A DNA stretch of 21,951 nt from NCBI GenBank assembly GCA_958349325.1, contig CATWCP010000014.1:1-21951 (forward strand), given 5' to 3'. The position numbers were made by a program, and so were the translations under genes. This document shows positions 6,670 to 13,588 of this stretch, piece after piece. Numbering within the stretch: position 1 is the first letter of the stretch; each line of letters starts with the position of its first letter. This DNA is from an uncultured Collinsella sp. (GTDB lineage: Bacteria; Actinomycetota; Coriobacteriia; Coriobacteriales; Coriobacteriaceae). The notes below the pieces were generated by a model. It worked only from the letters and a program-made list of their open reading frames with translations. It made no database searches and was not told the DNA's origin.

Positions 6670-7374
6670 TTACAAATAGAACTTCAGTCGCTCGGTGCAG
6701 TACACCTGACGGGAGATGAAAAGCGGCTCGCCGCTTGGTGCATAGCGCCTGTCGACAAACAGAAGCAGCGGAGAATCCAGCTCCACGTTAAGGTATGCCG
6801 CCTCGAGCTCGCTCGCATAGCAGACCTCGAGCGTACGCGTGTTGGGGCCCATCTTGATCCCCTGGCGATCGAGTACCGCCATCAGCGAATCCTCGAGGGA
6901 CTCATGCTCCAAAAAAGAAAGCGCAGCGGAATAGCTATTGGTTTCCAGCATCGTGGGCTTGTCATCCACAAGGCGCAGACGACGACTACGCAATACCTTT
7001 TGGGTATCGTCTACGCCCAGGAACTTCGCGTCTCGCAGGCTTGGGAAGTCCCAGCCCATTGCGAGAACCCTGGTAGACGCCTGCTTGCCCGCAAGCTGGC
7101 ACGAATGGGTAAAGCTCTCACGGTCGTCCGCGGCATACATCTGTGTGTCCGACGAAACGAACGTGCCCTTGCCGCGGGCCCTCTCAACAAGCCCAGCATC
7201 TTCCATTTCTTTAATTGCGGAGCGAACCGTTATTCGGCTCACGCCAAATTGCTCGATGAGCTCCGCCTCGGTCGGGAGCTTATCTCCCGGGCGGCACGTG
7301 CCGTTGGCGATCGAATCAGAAAGCGCACGGGCAATCTGTTTGTACAGGGGGACAACGCTATTTGCTTCAACCAT
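6670..7374 (-). CDS. GntR-family (HutC subfamily) regulator of the PTS locus
   Basis: It has an N-terminal GntR winged helix-turn-helix (about residues 8-72, with LPTEAELIEQFGVSRITVRS and the closing RGKGTFV) and a C-terminal UTRA ligand-binding domain ending LFISRQVYCTERLKFYL. UTRA domains typically bind phosphorylated sugars or amino-sugar derivatives, so the effector is plausibly the phosphorylated PTS substrate. I prefer ATG 7374 (234 residues) over ATG 7383, because AAAGG is only one base from the latter. The gene precedes the IIA gene on the same strand, the usual layout for a local repressor. Two inverted repeats flank it (6637-6658 and 7439-7463) and are candidate binding sites. Confidence 0.9.
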   Translation of the reverse strand: MVEANSVVPLYKQIARALSDSIANGTCRPGDKLPTEAELIEQFGVSRITVRSAIKEMEDAGLVERARGKGTFVSSDTQMYAADDRESFTHSCQLAGKQASTRVLAMGWDFPSLRDAKFLGVDDTQKVLRSRRLRLVDDKPTMLETNSYSAALSFLEHESLEDSLMAVLDRQGIKMGPNTRTLEVCYASELEAAYLNVELDSPLLLFVDRRYAPSGEPLFISRQVYCTERLKFYL

Positions 7375-7438
7375 ATCAACCATACCTTTGCAAGGAATCA
7401 GCAGTTTATAGATAGATATCTTATATCATATTAGAACT

Positions 7439-7463
7439 TTTAGGAGTCCATATATTTCCTAAA
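7439..7463. promoter_or_regulatory. Inverted repeat upstream of the GntR gene, candidate autoregulatory operator
   Basis: TTTAGGA (7439-7445) and TCCTAAA (7457-7463) are perfect arms around an 11-base AT-rich spacer. It lies about 65 bp upstream of the regulator's start, and AT-rich promoter-like sequence lies between the two. The rest of the 7384-7653 gap holds a CCTAGCTAGG palindrome (7533-7542) and a TATACT (7596-7601) that may be the -10 of the next gene. Confidence 0.4.
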
Positions 7464-7653
7464 TGATTCGGTAAACGGGGTGTTATTTCACTTTAGCGGG
7501 GTGCAGCGGCTACCCGCGGCATTCGTTATCAACCTAGCTAGGCTAGTCCACCCACATCGTCTTCAGTTCGCCGCAGAGCCGCGGCCCCATATGGGTATAC
7601 TCACGAGGATTCGACTCGATTCGCCCCCGCTGGGGCGTCAAAGGAGGCTGCAT

Positions 7654-10600
7654 ATGCCCACCACCTCAACCGACCCGCGCGCCGCTGCTGCCGCGCTGCT
7701 GGTGCCCGGTACCACCTGCCACGGCTTTGCCGTCGAGCGCTGCGAGACCGTGCCCGAGCTCGACTCGGACGCCTACGTGCTGCGCCACACCGCCTCGGGC
7801 GCTCGCCTGCTGTACCTGGCGTGCGACGACGAGAACAAGGCCTTTGCCATTGGCTTTAAGACGCCGCCGGCCGATTCCACCGGCGTGTTCCATATTCTTG
7901 AGCACTCGGTGCTGTGCGGATCGGCCAAGTTCCCCGTCAAGGAGCCATTCGTCGATCTGATCAAGAGCTCCATGCAGACGTTCCTCAACGCCATGACCTA
8001 CCCCGACAAAACCATCTACCCCGTTGCCACCACCAACGAGCAGGATCTGTACAACCTGATGGACGTGTACCTGGACGCGGTGTTCAACCCGGCCATCTAC
8101 ACCAAGCCCACCATTTTTGAGCAGGAGGGCTGGCACTACGAGCTGGACCTGCCGGAGGGCGCCGAGGGCGAGGGCGACGGCAGCGCCGCCAGCCTGCGCG
8201 AGGGCACGCTGCACTATAACGGCGTGGTGTTCAACGAGATGAAGGGCGCGCTGTCCGACCCCATGAGCGTGCTGGACGACGCCGTCAACGCCGCGCTCTA
8301 TCCCGACACCGCCTATGCGCACGAGAGCGGCGGCGACCCGCGCGCGATTCCCGCGCTCACCTACGAGCAGTTCCTGGACACGCACGCGCGCCACTACAAT
8401 CCTTCCAACTCCTACATCACGCTCTACGGCGACCTGGACGTGGACCGCGCGCTGGCCTTTTTGGACGAGCGCTATCTGTCGCAGCCGAGTGCCGCGAGCC
8501 GCCGCATGGACGCTGCCGTTGCCGCCGGCGAGGACCCGTCCACGCTGGCACCCAATCCCCTGGACGTGCAGAAGCCTGTGACCTGCGAGTATAAGCGCAT
8601 CGAGATGGCCACTACGCCCGAGAACGCCCTGGTGGGCCTGGGCCTGGTGCTGGGCAGCGCGCTCGACCGCAAGCGCACGATCGCGGCGGATATCCTGTTC
8701 GAGGCGCTGCTGGGCTCCAACGAAGCGCCGGTTAAGAAGGCCATTCTGGCCGCCGGCCTGGGCGGCAACGTGGTGAGCTACACCGCGGCCGAAAGCCTGC
8801 AGCCCTACGAGCTCATCATGCTGCAAAACGCGCAGCCCAGCGTGGCGCGTGAGCTGCGCCGCGTGTTCCAGGACGCCTGCCGCGACCTGTGCGAGCACGG
8901 CGTTCCGCGTGAGCGCCTGGAAGCCATCATCAGCAGCAACGAATACGATCTGCGCCAGCGCGACTACGGTATCGCCGACGGCGTGGCCATTGCGTGCGAC
9001 GCGCTGAGCACGTGGCTCTACGATGACGACGCCGCGACGCTGGCGCTCAAGTACGGCCCGGTGTACGAGGAGCTGCGCGGCGAGCTAAACGGCACTTACT
9101 TTGAGGACCTGCTGCGCGAGCTGGTGCTGCAAAACAATCACATGGCGCTGGTCGAGCTGGTGCCAGTGGATGCCGCCGAGGGTTCGGAGGGTGCCGAGGC
9201 CGCCGAGCTGGCAGCTAGGCGCGATGCCATGACCGATACCGAGCTGGCCGACGTGGTCAAGCGCACGGCCGCGCTGCGTGCCGCACAGGAGGCCGAAGAC
9301 ACGCCCGAGGCCAAGGCCACGCTGCCGCGCCTGCGCGTGTCCGACATTGGCGAGGCGCGCCCCGAGCCGCCGCTGGTCGTGGACACAACCGCGCCCATCC
9401 CCTGCCTACGCCACGGCATCCCCACCAACCGTCTGGCCTACGCCATGCAGTATTTCGACCTGAGCTGCGTCGCGTTTGAGGACCTGCCCTATGTGACGCT
9501 ACTCTGCCGTCTGCTCAAACAGCTGCCCACGAGCGAGCACTCGGCCGAGGAGCTCGACAACTTGCTCGCCGGCAAGCTGGGCTTTTTGAGCTTTACGACC
9601 GAGGTCATGACCCAGCCCGACGTGGACGACGTGCGCCCCTACCTGCTGGTGAGCGCCGGCGCCCTGTCCGAAAAGATCGACGCACTGGCAAGCCTGCCGC
9701 GCGAGGTGTGGTCGAGAACGCTTTTGCTCGATGCCGACGCCGACCGCGTTCGCGACGTGCTCACGCAGATTCGCATTGGGCTTGAGCAGGGCTTTATCAA
9801 CAACGGCCACTCGGCGGCGCTGGGTCGCGCGATGAGCTACAGCTCGCCTTCGGCCGTGGTGCGCGAGCAGCTCTCGGGCGTGGACTTCTACCTGTTCCTG
9901 CGCAATCTGCTCGAGCACTTTGACGAGCGACTGGACGACCTGCGCGCCAAGCTTGCCGAGCTGGCGGAGCGCATCTTTGTGGCCGATGGCTGCATGGCGA
10001 GCTTTACCGGCAGCGACGGGGACTTTAACGCGTACTGGGCCGCCGCGGGCGACCTGGGGCTGGGCGCTGGCGAAGGCGCCGATGCCGGCCGCAACGCGCT
10101 CGTGGTGCCGACGCCGCGCAACCGCCACGAGGCCTTTGTCATCCCCAGCGACATCTGCTTTGCCGCGCGTGCGTGCGATCCGCGTCGCCTGGGCATTGAC
10201 GTGACAGGCGCTTGGGCCGTGGCTGCCAACGCGCTCTCCTACGATTACCTGTGGAACGAGATTCGCGTGAAGGGCGGTGCGTACGGCTGCGGATTCCGCG
10301 CAGCCGGCGAGCGCCAGACGGCGTTCTACACCTACCGCGACCCGGCAATCGACCCCTCGATTGAGCGCGTGGAACGCGCGGGCGAATGGCTCGGCAGCTT
10401 TGAGCCCGACGAGGCCGCCTTTGAGGGCTTTATCGTGAGCTGCGTGAGCGGCATGGACGCGCCGGTGAAGCCGTACGCGCTCACCAAGCGCCGCAACACG
10501 ACCTACCTGGCTGGGCTCGATCCGCACGCACGCGAGGAGCGCCGCGCCCAGATGCTCGCTGCCACGCCCGGTGAGCTGCGCACGCTCGGCGCCGACGTCA

Positions 10601-10698
10601 CGCGCATCGCGGCCGAATCGCCGACCTGTGTCTTTGGCGGCCGCGATGTCATCGCCAAGAGCAACGCCGGCTTCAACGTCATCGACCTGCTGGGCTAA
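7654..10698 (+). CDS. M16C-family zinc metallopeptidase (PreP-like, insulinase family)
   Basis: A 1014-residue protein of the presequence-protease branch of family M16. The inverted zinc motif is His80-Ile-Leu-Glu83-His84 (FHILEHSVLCGS), and Glu195 in GVVFNEMKGALSDP is the likely third zinc ligand. The length and the tandem homologous halves (second half from about residue 570) fit the clam-shell fold that digests short peptides in an enclosed chamber. I start at ATG 7654, with AAGGAGG six bases upstream; the frame open from 7480 lacks a ribosome site. There is no signal peptide, so the enzyme is probably cytoplasmic and degrades peptides. It is monocistronic, with a hairpin terminator directly after the stop. 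A short acidic Gly/Glu-rich insert (about 168-180) precedes the second zinc motif. Confidence 0.92.
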   Translation: MPTTSTDPRAAAAALLVPGTTCHGFAVERCETVPELDSDAYVLRHTASGARLLYLACDDENKAFAIGFKTPPADSTGVFHILEHSVLCGSAKFPVKEPFVDLIKSSMQTFLNAMTYPDKTIYPVATTNEQDLYNLMDVYLDAVFNPAIYTKPTIFEQEGWHYELDLPEGAEGEGDGSAASLREGTLHYNGVVFNEMKGALSDPMSVLDDAVNAALYPDTAYAHESGGDPRAIPALTYEQFLDTHARHYNPSNSYITLYGDLDVDRALAFLDERYLSQPSAASRRMDAAVAAGEDPSTLAPNPLDVQKPVTCEYKRIEMATTPENALVGLGLVLGSALDRKRTIAADILFEALLGSNEAPVKKAILAAGLGGNVVSYTAAESLQPYELIMLQNAQPSVARELRRVFQDACRDLCEHGVPRERLEAIISSNEYDLRQRDYGIADGVAIACDALSTWLYDDDAATLALKYGPVYEELRGELNGTYFEDLLRELVLQNNHMALVELVPVDAAEGSEGAEAAELAARRDAMTDTELADVVKRTAALRAAQEAEDTPEAKATLPRLRVSDIGEARPEPPLVVDTTAPIPCLRHGIPTNRLAYAMQYFDLSCVAFEDLPYVTLLCRLLKQLPTSEHSAEELDNLLAGKLGFLSFTTEVMTQPDVDDVRPYLLVSAGALSEKIDALASLPREVWSRTLLLDADADRVRDVLTQIRIGLEQGFINNGHSAALGRAMSYSSPSAVVREQLSGVDFYLFLRNLLEHFDERLDDLRAKLAELAERIFVADGCMASFTGSDGDFNAYWAAAGDLGLGAGEGADAGRNALVVPTPRNRHEAFVIPSDICFAARACDPRRLGIDVTGAWAVAANALSYDYLWNEIRVKGGAYGCGFRAAGERQTAFYTYRDPAIDPSIERVERAGEWLGSFEPDEAAFEGFIVSCVSGMDAPVKPYALTKRRNTTYLAGLDPHAREERRAQMLAATPGELRTLGADVTRIAAESPTCVFGGRDVIAKSNAGFNVIDLLG

Positions 10699-10705
10699 CC
10701 ACAAC

Positions 10706-10746
10706 AAAGGTAGATTTTTGGGACATGCCTGAAAATCTACCTTTTT
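10706..10746 (+). terminator. Hairpin terminator of the M16 gene, carrying a shared 21-bp motif
   Basis: AAAGGTAGATTTT (10706-10718) pairs perfectly with AAAATCTACCTTT (10732-10744) around tgggacatgcctg, and the T run continues to 10746. Bases 10710-10730 are identical to the reverse complement of 13491-13511, so the terminator is also a member of an interspersed repeat. Confidence 0.8.
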
Positions 10747-10777
10747 CTGCGGCTTGGGCGAGGCGGCGCAGCCCACC

Positions 10778-10935
10778 GCGGCGGTTTGTCTCGATCTGTA
10801 ACATCTAGACGGCAATATCGGCTCCAGATGTTACAGATCGAGACGTTCCCGAACGGCACCAGCTCTTTGTCTCAATCTGTAACATCTAAGTCCAATTTTG
10901 CCGAGTTACTGTTACAGATCGAGACAAACCGCCGC
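10778..10935. repeat. 158-bp palindromic element with 25-bp terminal inverted repeats and four arm copies
   Basis: The ends 10778-10802 and 10911-10935 are perfect 25-bp inverted repeats (GCGGCGGTTTGTCTCGATCT at the start of the left one). Inside, the core GTCTCgATCTGTAAC occurs four times in alternating orientation. These form two consecutive hairpins: 10788-10806 with 10826-10844 (19 bp perfect) and 10866-10883 with 10911-10928 (one mismatch). It contains no convincing ORF and no clear target-site duplication. It fills most of the gap between the M16 gene and hicA. The element is visible directly; what it does is unknown. Confidence 0.85.
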
Positions 10936-10992
10936 AGACACCCGCCCTTCAGCAAAAACCACCACGAAGGGGCAGGCGCCTTTGTGTTGGTT

Positions 10993-11023
10993 CGAACACT
11001 TGTTCTATACGTACACATGTTCT
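10993..11023. promoter_or_regulatory. Two LexA (SOS) box-like sites upstream of hicAB
   Basis: CGAACACTTGTTCT (10993-11006) fits the Gram-positive SOS box CGAAC-N4-GTTCG with one mismatch. CGTACACATGTTCT (11010-11023), 17 bp further on, fits with two. Both overlap the predicted promoter, where a repressor would act. LexA binding is inference from the consensus. Confidence 0.5.
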
Positions 11024-11028
11024 ATAGT
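11000..11028 (+). promoter_or_regulatory. Predicted hicAB promoter
   Basis: TTGTTC (11000-11005), 17 bases and TATAGT (11023-11028) form a good promoter. Transcription would start near 11035, leaving a leader of about 55 bases that contains a perfect 8-bp inverted repeat. Confidence 0.5.
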
Positions 11029-11053
11029 AAGGGTGCTTGCATCGGACTTAAAT

Positions 11054-11074
11054 TGCAACTAGGATATAGTTGCA
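11054..11074. promoter_or_regulatory. Inverted repeat in the hicA leader, candidate HicB operator
   Basis: TGCAACTA (11054-11061) and TAGTTGCA (11067-11074) are perfect arms around five bases. The site ends 14 bases before the hicA start. Antitoxins with C-terminal DNA-binding domains usually bind palindromes in this position. Confidence 0.55.
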
Positions 11075-11088
11075 GAATGTGAGGCGGG

Positions 11089-11352
11089 ATGACTCGGACC
11101 GATAAACTCATCGCCCAACTGCTTAGCTGCCCTTCGACGTATCGGTATACCGATTTTTTAAAAGTCATGGCTTCATATGGCTTTGAAATGGACAACAAAG
11201 GCAAGACATCCGGATCGCGCGTTCGCTTCTACAGGCCATCAGATGGCAGGATGTTCGTAATGCACGCGCCACATAAATCTGACGAATTGACAGCGGGGAC
11301 CATTCGAAACATCGTTCGATTTCTGCAAGATGTCGGAGGTAGTCATGAGTAA
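11089..11352 (+). CDS. hicA: HicA-family mRNA interferase toxin
   Basis: An 87-residue protein of the HicA dsRBD-like fold. It would cleave mRNA when free of its antitoxin. The fold is seen in LxxLLSCPSTYRYTDFLKVM, the glycine/serine turn TSGSRVRFYR (about 40-50) and the distal MHAPHKSDELTAGTIRNIV segment. The GSH catalytic histidine of classical HicA is Arg here (GSR), while the HAPH histidines are kept, a pattern I recall from a common HicA-like subfamily. The ribosome site is a modest GAGG. The stop overlaps the hicB start by eight bases, as expected for a coupled toxin-antitoxin pair. Confidence in the family is good; activity is less certain. Confidence 0.85.
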   Translation: MTRTDKLIAQLLSCPSTYRYTDFLKVMASYGFEMDNKGKTSGSRVRFYRPSDGRMFVMHAPHKSDELTAGTIRNIVRFLQDVGGSHE

Positions 11353-11674
11353 CGTTTTAGCATACAAGGGTTATTTCGCCCCAGTCGAGTTCGATGCCGA
11401 ACAGCATGTGCTCACAGGTATGGTCACCGGCATTAGGGACGCAATCGTATTTGAAGGCTCCACGGTTGAAGAAGTGGAGCAATGCTTCCACGACGCCGTC
11501 GACGATTACCTTGAGTTTTGTGCCGAGAAGGGCAAGGAACCCGAGCGGGCTTTTAAGGGGTCGTTCAACGTAAGAACGGGCTCTGAGCTCCACAAGCAAG
11601 CGGCGCTGGCAGCGGCAAAGAAGGGTGAGTCACTCAATAAGTTTGTGACTGAAGCGATCGCCGCGGCGTTATAG
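11345..11674 (+). CDS. hicB: HicB-family antitoxin
   Basis: A 109-residue antitoxin. The N-terminal two thirds is the degraded RNase-H-like HicB fold (YKGYFAPVEFDAEQHVLTGM, then STVEEVEQCFHDAVDDYLEF). The C-terminal third (GSELHKQAALAAAKKGESLN) looks like a ribbon-helix-helix DNA-binding module. I start at ATG 11345 because GGAGG lies five bases upstream, inside the end of hicA; the frame opens earlier at 11330 without a ribosome site. It would bind HicA and, with it, the palindrome upstream of hicA. The toxin-first order is usual for hicAB. Confidence 0.88.
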   Translation: MSNVLAYKGYFAPVEFDAEQHVLTGMVTGIRDAIVFEGSTVEEVEQCFHDAVDDYLEFCAEKGKEPERAFKGSFNVRTGSELHKQAALAAAKKGESLNKFVTEAIAAAL

Positions 11675-11753
11675 CATTAACGCATAGGCCCAAACAACCA
11701 CAAAGGGAGCAGTTCACAGGCATATTTGCGGTGGCTTTACTGCCCATATCGCG

Positions 11754-11801
11754 TTTGCCCAGATAAAACCTGCCAAAATAAACCTGTCCCTTTTTGGTAG
11801 G
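11754..11801 (+). repeat. 48-bp interspersed hairpin repeat, copy 1
   Basis: It matches the reverse complement of 19873-19920 at 44 of 48 positions. It contains CCTGCCAAAA (11769-11778) facing TTTTTGGTAGG (11791-11801), an imperfect hairpin, preceded by a conserved TTTGCCCAGATAAAA flank. It lies between hicB and the cyclo-ligase gene and could act as a terminator for hicAB, but the flank conservation is unusual for that. Confidence 0.75.
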
Positions 11802-11819
11802 CTGGGAGATGAGGCCGGG

Positions 11820-12416
11820 ATGGATAAGGCTGAGTTGCGGCGGGCGGTGATTGCCCGGCGCGATGCTATTGATTTGGATGTTCGGGCGGCGAAGTCCGCC
11901 GCTATCTGCGCGCGGCTTGTTGAGCTGATGGAGTCCAGCGGCACTGCGGGCCAACGCACCGTTGCCGTCTATGCTGCGATGGGTTCCGAGGTCGACCCAG
12001 CCGCGTTTGCCGCGGCGGCCGCCAAACGCGACTGGCGCGTGGCCTATCCGTGCATGCTCTCGGCAGCCGAAGCCACAGCTTGTGGCCAGCGCATGTGCAT
12101 GCGGGCAGTTGCTGTCGACGATGCGTCCGCGGCTCCGTTTATCGCCCACCCCACGCGGGCCTTCACGGCCATGGACATCGACAGCGACCGCTTCCCTATC
12201 GTGCCTGCCGATGTTCTCGACATGATTATCGTGCCGCTCGTGGCCTTCGACCAAACCGGCGCGCGCCTGGGCTACGGCGGCGGTTGCTACGACCGCTACC
12301 TGCCCACGCTTTCGGCCACATGTCAGATCATCGGCATCGCCTTTGACGAACAGCGCGTCGGCCACGTTCCCACCGACGCCCACGACCTGCCGCTGCCCCA
12401 CATCGTCAGCGCCTAA
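11820..12416 (+). CDS. 5-formyltetrahydrofolate cyclo-ligase
   Basis: The enzyme (EC 6.3.3.2) converts 5-formyl-THF to 5,10-methenyl-THF with ATP, recycling folate one-carbon units in the cytoplasm. At 198 residues it has the usual length. The signature RLGYGGGCYDRYL (149-161) is the phosphate/folate-binding loop, and the N-terminal KAELRRAVIARRD is the typical basic start helix that contributes to ATP binding. GAGG lies five bases before ATG 11820. It ends 34 bases before the convergent metA gene, with no strong terminator between them. Confidence 0.93.
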   Translation: MDKAELRRAVIARRDAIDLDVRAAKSAAICARLVELMESSGTAGQRTVAVYAAMGSEVDPAAFAAAAAKRDWRVAYPCMLSAAEATACGQRMCMRAVAVDDASAAPFIAHPTRAFTAMDIDSDRFPIVPADVLDMIIVPLVAFDQTGARLGYGGGCYDRYLPTLSATCQIIGIAFDEQRVGHVPTDAHDLPLPHIVSA

Positions 12417-12450
12417 CCGCCGTCACATCAGCCACGGCTACAGCCGCAGC

Positions 12451-13377
12451 CTAGTGCTCCTCGCCGGCGCGGGCCAGGTCGTAGGGCGTGGTCTGGTAGA
12501 CGTAGTAGTTGAGCCAGTTGGTGTAGAACAGCTGAGCCTGGCTGCGCCAGACGTTACGCGGCTCGGCGGTGGGGTCATCGCCCGGGAAGTAATGCGCCGG
12601 CACCTGAGGGTTGAGTCCGCGCTTCACGTCGCGCTCGTACTCCAGGCGCAACGTGTCGGTGTCGTACTCGGGATGGCCAAAGACAAAGAAGCGGCGGCTG
12701 TCGGTCGACTTGACGATATACAGGCCCACCTCGTCGGACGCGGCCACGACCTCAAGCTGCGGCTCGGCCTCCACGTCCTCGCGGCGCACCTCGGTGTTGC
12801 GCGAATGCACGGCATAGAAACGGTCGTCAAAGCCGCGGACCAGCGGACTTTGCGGCTTCACCAGATAATGCTCGAACACGCCGCTCGCCTTTGCCGGCAG
12901 GTCGTACTTCTGGATACCGTAATGATGGTACAGACCGGCCTGCGCGCCCCAACAAATGTGCAGCGTAGAGTGCACGTGCGTGGTGGACCAATCCATGATC
13001 TGGCAGAGCTCGGGCCAGTAGTCGACCTCCTCGAACGGCATCTGCTCCACGGGCGCGCCCGTGATGATCAGGCCGTCGTAGTGGATGTCGCGGATGTCGT
13101 CGAACGTGCGGTAGAACGTCTCCAGGTGGCCGGCACTCACATGCGTGGCCTCGTGCGTTTTGGTGCGCAGCAGATCCACCTCAACCTGCAGCGGCGTATT
13201 GGAGAGCTTGCGCATGATCTGCGTCTCGGTGGCGATCTTGGTGGGCATGAGGTTGAGGATGAGCACGCGCAGCGGACGGATGTCCTGGTGCAGCGCGCGG
13301 TACTCGGTCATGACAAAGATGTTCTCGCTCTCGAGCTGCGCGGCGGCAGGGAGGGCGTCGGGGATGCGAATGGGCAT
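12451..13377 (-). CDS. metA: Homoserine O-acetyltransferase, MetA family
   Basis: It acylates L-homoserine in the first dedicated step of methionine synthesis. It has 308 residues. The active-site Cys142 (HICWGAQAG) and the His235/Glu237 pair (FVFGHPEYD) are at the E. coli MetA positions. Residue 111 is Glu (TGAPVEQ), where succinyl-CoA enzymes have Gly; Glu111 is known to favour acetyl-CoA in Bacillus MetA. I therefore predict O-acetylation, although automatic annotation often says succinyltransferase. AAGGAG lies five bases before ATG 13377. It is divergent from the dehydrogenase gene across about 210 bases; I saw no convincing SAM riboswitch there. Confidence 0.93.
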   Translation of the reverse strand: MPIRIPDALPAAAQLESENIFVMTEYRALHQDIRPLRVLILNLMPTKIATETQIMRKLSNTPLQVEVDLLRTKTHEATHVSAGHLETFYRTFDDIRDIHYDGLIITGAPVEQMPFEEVDYWPELCQIMDWSTTHVHSTLHICWGAQAGLYHHYGIQKYDLPAKASGVFEHYLVKPQSPLVRGFDDRFYAVHSRNTEVRREDVEAEPQLEVVAASDEVGLYIVKSTDSRRFFVFGHPEYDTDTLRLEYERDVKRGLNPQVPAHYFPGDDPTAEPRNVWRSQAQLFYTNWLNYYVYQTTPYDLARAGEEH

Positions 13378-13480
13378 GGATGCTCCTTACGAGTCAGTTG
13401 CAGCTATGGTACAACGACCGGCCCCATCCGCGCGAGCACATCACCCAGCGATGCCGTCAGCGACCCAAATCACTCCAAAA

Positions 13481-13511
13481 GTAGAGATTAAGGCATGTCC
13501 CAAAAATCTAC
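13481..13511. repeat. Copy of the 21-bp motif with a decayed hairpin
   Basis: Bases 13491-13511 are the exact reverse complement of 10710-10730. GTAGA (13481-13485) can pair with TCTAC (13507-13511), so it is a hairpin with the same loop as the M16 terminator but a shorter, diverged stem. It lies between the divergent metA and dehydrogenase genes, where a terminator for either is not expected. The rest of 13378-13588 shows nothing else I can name. Confidence 0.7.
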
Positions 13512-13588
13512 GGCGCTTTAGCCTAGCGAAGTGGCGGCAGGACGCTACAATGGTTCGACGCGAAAAACTCGGCCGAAGGGATACATAT

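Noticed and set aside
7666..8898. 410-residue open frame on the minus strand
   Set aside because: It is antisense to the M16 peptidase at its zinc motif and is Val/Gln/His/Arg-rich without any family motif.
9499..10815. 438-residue open frame on the minus strand
   Set aside because: It is antisense to the M16 second half and runs into the palindromic element. No motif and no ribosome site.
10778..10935. Calling the element an insertion sequence or confirmed MITE
   Set aside because: There is no transposase and no convincing target-site duplication, so only a palindromic repeat is claimed.
10786..11082. 98-residue open frame over the palindromic element
   Set aside because: It translates inverted repeats and the hicAB promoter, with no homology-like pattern and no ribosome site.
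12343..13588. Open frames on the plus strand across metA, including an N-terminal extension of the dehydrogenase
   Set aside because: They are shadows of metA. The dehydrogenase Rossmann motif begins directly after ATG 13589, which has its own ribosome site.
13378..13588. SAM riboswitch upstream of metA
   Set aside because: No recognisable SAM-I or SAM-II core or linked terminator could be found by eye.
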